Of a stretch of DNA of 64,000 nucleotides, positions 24,701 to 32,764 are shown one piece after another (within the stretch, counting starts at the first letter, position 1; each line of letters opens with the position of its first letter). A program made the translations under genes and the position numbers. This DNA comes from DATFQE01 sp963733845 (lineage in GTDB: Bacteria; Actinomycetota; Thermoleophilia; Gaiellales; Gaiellaceae): contig CAVTEM010000011.1 of the NCBI GenBank assembly GCA_963733845.1, positions 1 to 64,000 of the forward strand. The letters run 5' to 3'. The notes under the pieces were generated by a model, which ran no database searches, had not been told where the DNA came from, and saw only the letters and a list, made by a program, of their open reading frames with translations.

Positions 24701-26259
24701 CCGGTCGTCAGAAAGGCGGTGGTCGGCCCTTCGCGTGCCAGCGTCGCGGCCCGCCCGATCCGGGTCGTTCCCGCGTCGGCCATCGTCCCGGCCGTCCACG
24801 TCAGCGTCCCCGTCACCGCCAAGATGCCCGTTCCGCCCAGTACGCCGCCCGTGAACGTGTTCGAGCCGGCCCACGCCACCGTGGCGCCTGCGTCGACGTT
24901 CACCGTCGCACCCTCCACGTTCACGCCCCCGAGCAGATCGGCGCCGTCGGCGAGATCGAAGACGCCGAAGCCGAACCGAACGGTGCCGACAGCCGCCGCA
25001 CCGCCAAAGTCGCCGGTCGAGCTGCCGAGGCCGTCTCCCGCGCGCAGCTCGAGGATCCCCGAGTCCGACCGCACCAGACCATCGTTCTCGAAGGCCGTGA
25101 GGATCTGCGCCGCCGCTGCGCCCGCCGACTTGACCACCGTCCCCGTGCTCCGCAGCAACGGCGCCGGCGCGCCCGAGGGGTTGATCGACTCGTCCGAGCG
25201 CAGGTCCAGCGTCCCCAACACCTCGAGCACGCGTCCGTTGGCCAGGAAAACCGTGTTCGGCCCATCCCGCACCACAGTCGCCGCAGCTTCGATCCTCGTC
25301 GTCCCGGCGCCGCCAATCGTTCCACCCGTCCAGGTCAAGGTGCCGGTCACCGAAAGCAGCCCGGTTCCGCCGAGCGTTCCGCTCGCAAGCGTGTTCGATC
25401 CCGCCGAGGTCGCCGTCGCGCCCGCGGCGACGTTGACCGTCGCGCCTTCGACGCTCACCCCGCCGAGCAGACGTGCGCCGTCGGCGAGATCGAACGTGCC
25501 GAACGCGAACCGCACCGTGCCCGTCGCGGCCGCACCACCGGCATCGCCGCCGGACTCGCCCGCACCGTCGCCGCCGCGCAGCTCCAGGATCCCCGCGTCC
25601 GAGCGCACGACGCCGTCGTTCTCGAACGCGGTCGAGATCTGCGCCGTCCCCGCGCCCGCCGACTTGACCACCGTGCCGGTGCTCCGCAGCAACGGCGCCG
25701 GCAGACCCGACGGGTTGATCGACCGATCCGAGCGCAGGTCCAGCGTTCCCTCGACCTCGAGTACCCGCCCGGCCGCCAGGAAGACCGCGTTCAGCCCGTC
25801 GCGGACCAGCGTCGCGGCGGGGCCGATCGTCGTCGTCCCCGCTTCGTTCATGCTCCCGCCTGTCCAGGTCAACGAGCCGGACACGACCAGCGTGCCCGCC
25901 CCCGCGACCGTCCCGCCGGACATATTGAAAGCGGTCACGGACGATTCGTCGGCGCCAACCCCGGTCAGCGCGAGCGTCCCGCCAGTAAGCGAGATCGAAC
26001 CCTCGCTCACCAGGGCTCGGACCGTCGTCGAGCCGGCCGAGTGCACGACGGTGGCGCCTGCTCCGACGCAGACGACGTCGGCCGCCGCCGGCACGCGGTC
26101 GAGATCCCAGTTGGCCGCGGTATGCCAGGACGTGCTCGCGCTCCCGTCCCAGGTGATCGTGCACGCCGGAGCGGCGGCGCTGTCGGAGCCCGGCGCAAGG
26201 ATCGCCGCGACGAGCAGTAACGGCAGCACGGCTACTCGTAGGTGTGGGATTCCGCGCAT
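21715..26259 (-). CDS. Giant secreted repeat protein, probable beta-solenoid
   Basis: 1514 aa with a signal peptide (first about 30 residues, LLLVAAILAPGS core). Most of the chain is Gly/Thr/Val-rich strand-turn sequence (GTLTWTGG, GTVVKSAG, LENDG-like turns) typical of right-handed beta-helix adhesins. Four tandem 178-aa units occupy residues about 130-840. A Cys pair (CRGCG) lies in a distinct C-terminal domain. No LPXTG or autotransporter barrel is visible; how it stays at the surface is unknown. ATG 26259 overlaps the RHS gene stop as TGATG, so it is translated with the RHS protein. A surface or matrix role beside that protein is inferred. Confidence 0.82.
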   Translation of the reverse strand: MRGIPHLRVAVLPLLLVAAILAPGSDSAAAPACTITWDGSASTSWHTAANWDLDRVPAAADVVCVGAGATVVHSAGSTTVRALVSEGSISLTGGTLALTGVGADESSVTAFNMSGGTVAGAGTLVVSGSLTWTGGSMNEAGTTTIGPAATLVRDGLNAVFLAAGRVLEVEGTLDLRSDRSINPSGLPAPLLRSTGTVVKSAGAGTAQISTAFENDGVVRSDAGILELRGGDGAGESGGDAGGAAATGTVRFAFGTFDLADGARLLGGVSVEGATVNVAAGATATSAGSNTLASGTLGGTGLLSVTGTLTWTGGTIGGAGTTRIEAAATVVRDGPNTVFLANGRVLEVLGTLDLRSDESINPSGAPAPLLRSTGTVVKSAGAAAAQILTAFENDGLVRSDSGILELRAGDGLGSSTGDFGGAAAVGTVRFGFGVFDLADGADLLGGVNVEGATVNVDAGATVAWAGSNTFTGGVLGGTGILAVTGTLTWTAGTMADAGTTRIGRAATLAREGPTTAFLTTGRLLEVQGTLDLRMDRPISPSAAPAPLLRSTGTVVKSAGPGTAQISTAFENDGVVRSDSGILELRGGDGAGESGGDAGGAAATGTVRFAFGTFDLADGARLLGGVRVDGATVNIVPTATATASGQNALASGVLGGTGTLTVTGTLSWTTGSMADSGTTRIGPAATLVREGVGTAFLASGRLLEVQGTLELRTDGLLNGAPTSLLRSSGTVVKSAGAGTAQISSAFENDGLVWSDSGILELRGGDGTGSSSGDYGNPAAGGAMRFAFGDFDLAAGARLLGGATLSGSRLTVAAGATVHATGANVFSSGTIDGAGTLTLDGQFDWTGGTMDGTGQTVVAAGRELTLPSCCQSLGGTRRLVNDGTIVVQGGRLNATANARLENHARIEFRGGNAVEGLTGGGRLVNTGTIEKTAGASSNVSIVLTNAGTVTSAAGQLTLRGGDGDGSQSGAFGASGGGEVVFDDGEWDVGPGTRFTGGVAIAGADISVPAGYTLPVAGAAKLTELGRLGGDGTVEIQGAFTWTDGLMDDRGLTLIAPAASITIDADSASVAGLAQGRRFLNRGALTLLRGVFVALGATVLNEGTIDVQGDASFHGGTEHAYSSPFWTLLHNTGTIRKSAGAGQSVFTAVIDNDGTFEAASGTLALRGTLLNYSDVTDSLTAGAYIARNATLELPGLPLVANAATVVLDGPSARLLSRENVFAAPAREALTRLLRNAGAGELRLANGADLTTTGQLRNAGLVTVGADSTLTAGGAYTQAAGRTELADATSRLAASAYTQSGGMLLVETSAAGTGRVTTPGAASLAGSLAVGTRAGFTPASGSTFRILDAASVSGAFGSLLELTPGIDYVVDYDALGAAVRVPAAPPAPAPPSPAKASAEPVVVVDDRLLAVLSGPWTRKASPVFHNGTYTMSSKRGARLVRAGLEARELALLVSTCRGCGSLEVYWNGRLLKRIVLAGRPTRKLVNLGAFPRVETGTLVLRVASGRQVRVDGIVQTRAA
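23735..25870 (-). repeat. Four tandem 534-bp repeats in the surface gene
   Basis: Each unit is 178 codons, from one LTWTxG motif to the next. Units 1 and 3 are nearly identical at DNA level: starting at 24401 and 25469 (spacing 1068 = 2 x 534), more than 120 bases match without a difference, followed by scattered changes. Units 2 and 4 are more diverged. This uneven similarity suggests recombination or gene conversion between alternate units. Confidence 0.85.
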
Positions 26260-29200
26260 CAAGACCAGAAGTTGCTCGTGAGCCAGTCCCAGAGCCTGGG
26301 GGTCGTGCCCGGCGTGTAGGTAGTCAGGTCCCCGGAGGTGAGCGCGGCGTCGCAGCCCTTACGGCAGTCATCGGTGCTCGACGCCGTCTTGCCGATCGTG
26401 CGCCCGCACTGGTTGTTGTGGAGATCCATTTGTGTGTCGCCCCGCTCCGGGTTTTCATCCCACAGCCCCTTGATCTCGTTGGCGTCGCCCAGCAACTCCG
26501 ACCACGTCTCGCCGAGCTCACGCGTGGTCTCGCAGCTGGCGAAGCAGTGCCTCCACGCATCGCCCTGTCCGTGGTGCCGTTCCGGATTCCGGACACCGTT
26601 CTTGTCGTCCGGCCACCGCGCCCGCGTCTCCTTGTCCGCCATCTCCATGATCCTCCGGGCCTCGTCGTAGGTCTCCGCGGGCCAGCGGAAGAGGCCACCC
26701 GGATCGACCCAGTTGACCGGGTCGTTGAGGACGTAGCCGTAGAGATTCGTGTCCCCGCCGGCGAAGCGCGCCGGGTCCTTCGTCGTCCACCGACCGGTCT
26801 CGGGATCGAAGTCGCGCGCGCCGAGACGCACCAAGCCCGTGTCCGCGTCGTGGAGGCCGCCGCCGAAACCAAACGGTTGGAAACCCGGGTTCGTGTCGGA
26901 GACGATGCGCCCGAACTCGTCGTACTCCAGCTCCTGGACGACCTGTCCGGTGGCCGCGTTGACGACGAGCCTGGGGCTGCCGAGGTGGTCGGCGACGATG
27001 CGGTAGGTAGCGCCCCCCTTGACCACGTAATCCGGCACCGGCGTGGACCCGCCGTAGACGAATGTGCTCACAACCGCGTTCGTCGCGTCGAGCTCGGCGA
27101 CCGGACGGAAGCCGCGGTCGTACAGAAAGCCCTGGGCCAGGGCTCCGTTGACCTTCTTGCCGATCCGCCGGTTCAGCCCGTCGAGGACGTAGTCGACGTC
27201 CCTTCCGTCGGCCAGCGCCGCACCGGTCAGATTCCCGAGCTCGTCGTAGCGGTACGTGGTCGTCCCGCCGCCGGCGGTGCGAGTCGTTCGCTCCCCGTTT
27301 GGGGAGTAGCCGTACGTGACTGTGCCGTAGCCGGTCAGCCGGTCCTGCGCGTCGTAAGTCCCGGTCTCCGCGGGCGCTGGGCCGCTGAGCCTGTTGCCGT
27401 TCGCGTCGTAGGTATAGGTGGCGGTGGTCTGGCCGTCCTTCGCCACCCCCGCAAGCCGTCCGGCGACATCGTAGGTGTACTCGAACGTCGTCACGGTGGC
27501 GCCCCGCGTCTCCGTCTTCCGCTCGATGCGGCCGAGCTCGTCGTAGACGTACGCGACCCCGAGGAGAGTGTCGGCGCCATGAGCTGTTCGGATGGATGCA
27601 GCCTCTCCCCGTGCGTTGTAGGTCACGGTCGTCCTAAGAGCGCCGAGGATTGCCTGCGTCACGGACCCGTTCAGGAGGTCACGGGTCAAAGTCAGATCGC
27701 CCGCGCGTGTAAGCAGGCCGTCGGAGTTGTAGCCGAACGAAATCGACGGGCCGTCGTTCACGCGCCGGCTCGCCGTCCTCAGCTCGTTGTCGTAGGTCCG
27801 CTCGACACGGCCGGCCACCGGCCCCGAGAACGTCGCACGGGTCGGCAGGATCCAGTCGTTCGCGAGCTCGAGCTCGGCTCCGCCCGGGGAGGTGATTCTC
27901 CTCAGCGACCCGTTCTGCGAGTACGCGTACTCGATGTCTCCGCGCGCCAGGCTCATCTTGCTGAGCCGTCCGTTGGTGTGGCTGATCTCGACACTCCGCC
28001 CGTCGGGATTGATCCGCCGGGTCAGCAACCGGTCGTCGTCGTAGACGTAGGACGTCGCTCCTCCTCCGACAACGGTCGGCGGTGTGTATGCGGAGAGGAG
28101 GTTCGTCGGGGAGTAGCTGAGGGCGTGCTGGGGCCGGCCGGGCGGGGTGACGGACGTCGGATTCCCGTTGGCGTCGTAGCCGTACCCGATCGTCCGGCCG
28201 CCGGGGAGCGTCACCTGCGTCGGCCGCCCCGACCCGTCGTACGAGAGGTCTACGGCCTGGCCGAGCGGGTCCGTGACCGCTCGTAACCGGTTCGCGGCGT
28301 CGTACGTGAACTGCATCTGCCGAGCGTCGACGCCGGAGCCCGACGTGACCGTGGCCAGGCGACCATGGGCGTCGTAGCCCCAGCTGCGCGACGCCCGCCC
28401 CGGAGACTCCGTGCGGACCGGCCGACCCTGGGCGTCGAGAGCCGTGGTCGACTCGATCCCACCCGGCGAGCGCCAGGTCACCGTCCAGGGCGGGTCGGGG
28501 CTGCTTCCGCGAGCGATCGTCGTCGCGAATGTTCGAGCCCCGTTGAAAGTGACCCTCTCTGTGGTCGACGTGATGCTGAACGGGTTGCTCGTGTCGGCCA
28601 GCTGCACGCTACGGCTCAGCTCGATCCGGTGGGTCAGGCCTCCGGGTGTCTCGACCTCACGCGACGCGGAAACGGGCGACCGCATGCCCCAGCGCGGGTC
28701 GGGCCCCGACGTGAATGTCGTCCTCGTCCCGTCGGCGGCGATCGCCACCGTCGTCCCGTCCGGCCGGGTGACGGTTTCCGTGGTCACCCCCGCGGGGTCG
28801 GTCGTGTCCTGGCGAACCGACCCGTCCGAAAGGCGCTGGCTGACGTACTCGGTGCTCTGCCCGCCCGCCGTGGTCGCGGTGATGACCGTCGTCCGCCCGG
28901 TCTCGGTCCGGGTCAGCGTCGTGAAGCCGTTCCCGGCGTCCTCGTCGCGGATCAGGCGCCCGCGGGAGTCGTAGAAGAACCGGGCGATCCCGCCGGCGGG
29001 ATCGGTGAACGAGGTCAGCAGGCCTGAGTTGTCGGTCTCGAGCCGGACGATCTCGCCGGAGACCGGGTTGGCGACAGTCGCCAGGTAGCCGTTCGCGCCG
29101 AGCGTGACCACCGTCTCCTGCCCTCCGGTGGCGACGATCCTGGCGGGCGAGCCGTCCGCGGCGCGGACGATCTCAGTGGCTTCGCCGTCAGCGTCGAAGA

Positions 29201-32200
29201 CCTTCGTCAAGCGACCCGCGCCGTCGTACTCGAACCGGTAGATCACCGCACCGGTCAGCGAGTCGAGCGTCCTCAGGTGCCGGCCTGCCTCGGTGAAGTG
29301 GAAGACCTGTCGGCCGTTCTGCGCGGGCACCGTCAGTGCGGCGTCCTCGAAGCCCGGCAGCGCCCACGAAGCGCGGCGCACCCGCCCGTTTCCCGAATCC
29401 GCGACGTAGACCGCGCCGTTGGGACCGACACCGACGTCTTGTGGGAACGCCAACAGCGCCTGGCCCGGCGGGCCGAGCTCGCCCTCTTCGCCCGCGCGCC
29501 CGTTGCCGGCGAACGTCGAGGTAAAGCCCTGAGCGTTGATCTGGCGGACGACGTGGTGCGCCCGGTCGGCGACGTAGATGGTGCCCGCGCGGTTGACCGC
29601 GATCCCCTGCACGTCGCCGAGATCTGCTTCGACTGCCGGACCGCCGTCTCCGGCGTAGCCGAATTGGCCGGTGCCCGCGATCGTCTCGATGCGGCCGTCG
29701 CCGCGAACGGCGCGGACCCGGAAGTGGCCCCCGTCGGCGATGTAGAGCTCGCCGTTGGAGTCGACCGCCACGTCGTACGGCAGGTCGAGCGAGGCGTCGG
29801 TGGCAAGGCCGCCGTCGCCGACTCCGCTCGCGGGAGCGCCGCCGCCAGCCTCGGTCGTGATCGTCCCGTCGGGGGTGACCCGCCGGATGCGCGCATTGAA
29901 GGTGTCGGCTACGAAGAGCGTTCCGTCGGCGGCCAGGGCGATGCCTCGTGGGCGGTTGAGCCACGCGGAGGTCGCCGGGCCATCGTCGCCGAGGTCGCCC
30001 GGGTTCCCGCCGCCGGCAACGGTGCGGATGATGCCGTCGGGCCCCACGCGGCGAATGCGGCCGTTGCCGGTGTCGGCCACGAAGATGCTGCCGTCGGGCG
30101 CGATGTCCACGTCGCTGGGCGACACGAGCGCCGACTGGGTGGCGGGACGGCCGTCGCCGATGCCGTCGTCGGGTGACTCGCCGCCGGCCACCGTCTCCAT
30201 CGTTCCGTCGAGCTTCACGTGCCTGATACGGCCCCGCTCCGTGTCGGCGATGTAGAGCGTGCCGTCCGGGCCGACCGCGAGCCCGCGCATCCGGTCGAGA
30301 CGCGCCTCGGTCGCAGGGCCGCCGTCGCCTGGATCGACCCCGCCGCCCGCGACGGTGACGAACTCGGGCTTGATCGCGTCGCTCGTCACGCGCTCGCCGG
30401 TGCCGAGCATGAGCGTGCGCGCCACCGGGTCGTAGGCGTGGTGCACGCCGAGCGTCCAACCCCCGAAGCCCTGTGCCGGCGTGCTCGCAAGCGTGCCGAC
30501 CGGGCGCTGCCACTGCTGCCAGACCGTGATCTGCCGACGCGCCGGGTCTACCGACATCGGCCGGCCGCCGAAGCGCGCGAAGCTCGCCTGGAAGCGCGCG
30601 GGCTCCGTGAAGACGGCCCGGTACCTGTAACCGATCTGGATGCTCGCCATCTGGGCGCCCTGGACCGTCCGACCGTAGGCGTCCTTGCCGTCCCAATCGA
30701 TCGTCTCGACCCGGTTCGGAAACCTCCCGAGGGTCCGAACGAACTCCCGGCCGTTCACATTGACCCGCAGGTCGATTCCCTCGAGGCTCGCAGGGAGGCT
30801 CGCGCCGCTGACCGGGACGTCGAGCGTGTAGGCCTCGCGGTAGCCGGGCGCTCGATTGCTCGCATAGTGGAGCGAGAACGGTGTGCCATTGAGGCGAATC
30901 TGTTCGCCGAGGCTCTGATTCAGGAAGCCGATCACCGAGCCACTTCCCTCGCATTCGGGGCACGGCTCGGGATCCTCCGGCGGGTTGTCCGGGTCCACCG
31001 CGTCGTCGGGGAGCGCGTACGGAAAGTTGTAGTCCCACGGCGTGAAGTGCCTGACCTGAACGCGCCACAGGCTCTTCGGGGCGTCGAACAGCTGGGCGAG
31101 GCGCTGGCGCTCCACGGGGTCGATGCCGAGGGCGGCGAGCGCCTGATCGCCGTCCACGACTCCGTTGCCGTCCGCGTCTATCATCGCGACCCCGTCCGTC
31201 TCGGCGAGGATCGCGATCACGAGCCCGTTCTCGGCGGGCACCCACGCGCCCTTCTCCCGGTCGTAGAACGCGGCAGGCACGGCGGTCCCGGCCGGGAACT
31301 CGAGGAAGTTGTCCAGGTACGAGACCACCGGCTTGTCGAAGCGGACATCTGTGGCGCCCGCCTCGACGGCCTGGTCGACGCTGAACTCGACGGCATAGGT
31401 GTAGCCGCTCGAGGGTGGAAGCTCCCCAGGCATCGCCTCGTCCCCGCTCGGCCCGACCGTGTACTCGGTCGCGCGTACCTCCATGTCGCCGTCGAGCGGC
31501 GTGGTCGAGCCGTCGGGCAGCTCCATGACGGCGTCGGTGCCGGGCTCGAACATCAGCACCGCCTGGCGCTCGCCGTCGCCGTCGCTGACCTCGCTGCCGC
31601 TGGCGACCTGCAGCGTGTCCGCGTCGAGCTCGACGTCGGTCGCGGCCGGGTCGTATCCCTTCATCACGACGTCGTCGAGGTCGACGAACTCCTGCCAGGG
31701 CACGTCCTCCTCGCGCTGTAGGGACATGAAGCCCGTCCGCTCGAAGGTGAGCTTCGTGGGGCCGCCGCCGTTCACGGCCAGGTCGTAGCGACCGTCCTCG
31801 CGCGTGATCGTCTGCCCGAGCTCGGGATGGTCGAGCACGGTGACCGTGACCGACGGCAACGCTGTCCCCTCGTCGTCCAGCACTCGCCCACGGAGGACGG
31901 CGACGCGCAGCGGTGAGATCGTCCCAGGGGCGACGCCGGTCTGGATCGGATCTGGGCCGGTGTAGAGAAACTCGGTCGACGCGCCGACTCCGTTGGACTC
32001 CGTCGCCGGGAGCGGCGGAGCTTCGTCCTCCGGGTCCGGTGGAGGCGCAGGTGCGGCCTCGATCGTCCACGAGAAGGTTGCGTCGGCGCTTTCCTCCGGT
32101 CCGACGACGGCACGCACGGCGAAGGTGTGCTCGCCGACCGGAAGGTCTGTCGGCAGATAGACGCGCGGGGAGGTGCAGGTGGTGAAGGCGGCCGCGTCGA

Positions 32201-32762
32201 GCTTGCACTTGAAGGTGGCCCCGGGCTGCGCCGACTCGAAGGTGAACGTGGCCTCGCGGAGGGACGTCCGCCCGAGCGGGTTCCCGGTGATCGTGACCGA
32301 CGGCGTGGAAGGGATCGGCGGCGGCGGGTCCGGGGGCGGCGGCAGCGGCGGCGGGTCCAGAGGCGGCGGGTCCAGAGGCGGCGGGAGTGGGGGAGGAAGC
32401 GGCGGTGGGTTGTCAGGCGGCTTCGGCTTTGGGGGCGTGACGGTGCATGCCGCCCGTTTCTTCAGCGCCTTCAGCTTCGCTGCCTCACGCCTGAGAAAGG
32501 CCTTGCGGTCCTTCGCCTTCGGGTGCTTTTTGAAGTACGCCTTCTTCCGCGCAGCCATTCCTCGCTTGAACTGCTGAACGGCCTTCTGGCGCTTCTTCTT
32601 CTGTGCCGCCGTACACGTCGCGTCCCGGACGGCCGGGCTCGCCAGCCGCAGTTGCTCGACTGCACTGAACGGGCTCGAGCCGAGCGCCCATGCCGAGGAA
32701 GGCGCGAGCAGCGCGACGGTGACCAGGAGGAGGATTGCTCGGCTGAGGCTCGGCATGCGCAT
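26259..32762 (-). CDS. Teneurin-like RHS/YD-repeat protein with NHL propeller and C-terminal effector domain
   Basis: 2167 aa. Order: signal peptide (1-27); Lys/Arg/Ala-rich segment (about 52-105); Pro-rich spacer (108-150); Ig-like domain (153-237); carboxypeptidase-regulatory-like domain (285-345); six NHL repeats (about 800-1130, each with a YIADTERGRIRHV-like strand); YD/RHS repeats (about 1170-2014). The RHS core ends with DHLGSPRLVV, RLGARDFDPETGRWTTKDP and NLYGYVLNDPVNWVDPGG. A roughly 145-aa variable C-terminus follows, with GQGDAWRHCFASCETTREL and MDLHNNQCGRTIG, close to the DUF6973 pattern seen on polymorphic toxins. Start ATG 32762 lies 2 bp after the upstream stop. No immunity gene follows. 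Confidence 0.9.
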   Translation of the reverse strand: MRMPSLSRAILLLVTVALLAPSSAWALGSSPFSAVEQLRLASPAVRDATCTAAQKKKRQKAVQQFKRGMAARKKAYFKKHPKAKDRKAFLRREAAKLKALKKRAACTVTPPKPKPPDNPPPLPPPLPPPLDPPPLDPPPLPPPPDPPPPIPSTPSVTITGNPLGRTSLREATFTFESAQPGATFKCKLDAAAFTTCTSPRVYLPTDLPVGEHTFAVRAVVGPEESADATFSWTIEAAPAPPPDPEDEAPPLPATESNGVGASTEFLYTGPDPIQTGVAPGTISPLRVAVLRGRVLDDEGTALPSVTVTVLDHPELGQTITREDGRYDLAVNGGGPTKLTFERTGFMSLQREEDVPWQEFVDLDDVVMKGYDPAATDVELDADTLQVASGSEVSDGDGERQAVLMFEPGTDAVMELPDGSTTPLDGDMEVRATEYTVGPSGDEAMPGELPPSSGYTYAVEFSVDQAVEAGATDVRFDKPVVSYLDNFLEFPAGTAVPAAFYDREKGAWVPAENGLVIAILAETDGVAMIDADGNGVVDGDQALAALGIDPVERQRLAQLFDAPKSLWRVQVRHFTPWDYNFPYALPDDAVDPDNPPEDPEPCPECEGSGSVIGFLNQSLGEQIRLNGTPFSLHYASNRAPGYREAYTLDVPVSGASLPASLEGIDLRVNVNGREFVRTLGRFPNRVETIDWDGKDAYGRTVQGAQMASIQIGYRYRAVFTEPARFQASFARFGGRPMSVDPARRQITVWQQWQRPVGTLASTPAQGFGGWTLGVHHAYDPVARTLMLGTGERVTSDAIKPEFVTVAGGGVDPGDGGPATEARLDRMRGLAVGPDGTLYIADTERGRIRHVKLDGTMETVAGGESPDDGIGDGRPATQSALVSPSDVDIAPDGSIFVADTGNGRIRRVGPDGIIRTVAGGGNPGDLGDDGPATSAWLNRPRGIALAADGTLFVADTFNARIRRVTPDGTITTEAGGGAPASGVGDGGLATDASLDLPYDVAVDSNGELYIADGGHFRVRAVRGDGRIETIAGTGQFGYAGDGGPAVEADLGDVQGIAVNRAGTIYVADRAHHVVRQINAQGFTSTFAGNGRAGEEGELGPPGQALLAFPQDVGVGPNGAVYVADSGNGRVRRASWALPGFEDAALTVPAQNGRQVFHFTEAGRHLRTLDSLTGAVIYRFEYDGAGRLTKVFDADGEATEIVRAADGSPARIVATGGQETVVTLGANGYLATVANPVSGEIVRLETDNSGLLTSFTDPAGGIARFFYDSRGRLIRDEDAGNGFTTLTRTETGRTTVITATTAGGQSTEYVSQRLSDGSVRQDTTDPAGVTTETVTRPDGTTVAIAADGTRTTFTSGPDPRWGMRSPVSASREVETPGGLTHRIELSRSVQLADTSNPFSITSTTERVTFNGARTFATTIARGSSPDPPWTVTWRSPGGIESTTALDAQGRPVRTESPGRASRSWGYDAHGRLATVTSGSGVDARQMQFTYDAANRLRAVTDPLGQAVDLSYDGSGRPTQVTLPGGRTIGYGYDANGNPTSVTPPGRPQHALSYSPTNLLSAYTPPTVVGGGATSYVYDDDRLLTRRINPDGRSVEISHTNGRLSKMSLARGDIEYAYSQNGSLRRITSPGGAELELANDWILPTRATFSGPVAGRVERTYDNELRTASRRVNDGPSISFGYNSDGLLTRAGDLTLTRDLLNGSVTQAILGALRTTVTYNARGEAASIRTAHGADTLLGVAYVYDELGRIERKTETRGATVTTFEYTYDVAGRLAGVAKDGQTTATYTYDANGNRLSGPAPAETGTYDAQDRLTGYGTVTYGYSPNGERTTRTAGGGTTTYRYDELGNLTGAALADGRDVDYVLDGLNRRIGKKVNGALAQGFLYDRGFRPVAELDATNAVVSTFVYGGSTPVPDYVVKGGATYRIVADHLGSPRLVVNAATGQVVQELEYDEFGRIVSDTNPGFQPFGFGGGLHDADTGLVRLGARDFDPETGRWTTKDPARFAGGDTNLYGYVLNDPVNWVDPGGLFRWPAETYDEARRIMEMADKETRARWPDDKNGVRNPERHHGQGDAWRHCFASCETTRELGETWSELLGDANEIKGLWDENPERGDTQMDLHNNQCGRTIGKTASSTDDCRKGCDAALTSGDLTTYTPGTTPRLWDWLTSNFWS

Positions 32763-32764
32763 GC

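Noticed and set aside
23735..25870. CRISPR-like repeat array.
   Set aside because: Units are 534 bp, coding, and without spacers.
24185..26281. Long plus-strand frame (about 700 codons) opposite the repeat protein.
   Set aside because: Mirror of the 534-bp repeats; Ser/Pro/Ala-rich, no domain, no ribosome site.
26244..28286. Long plus-strand frame opposite the RHS gene.
   Set aside because: Val/Arg-rich composition from the complementary strand of a biased coding region; no family motif.
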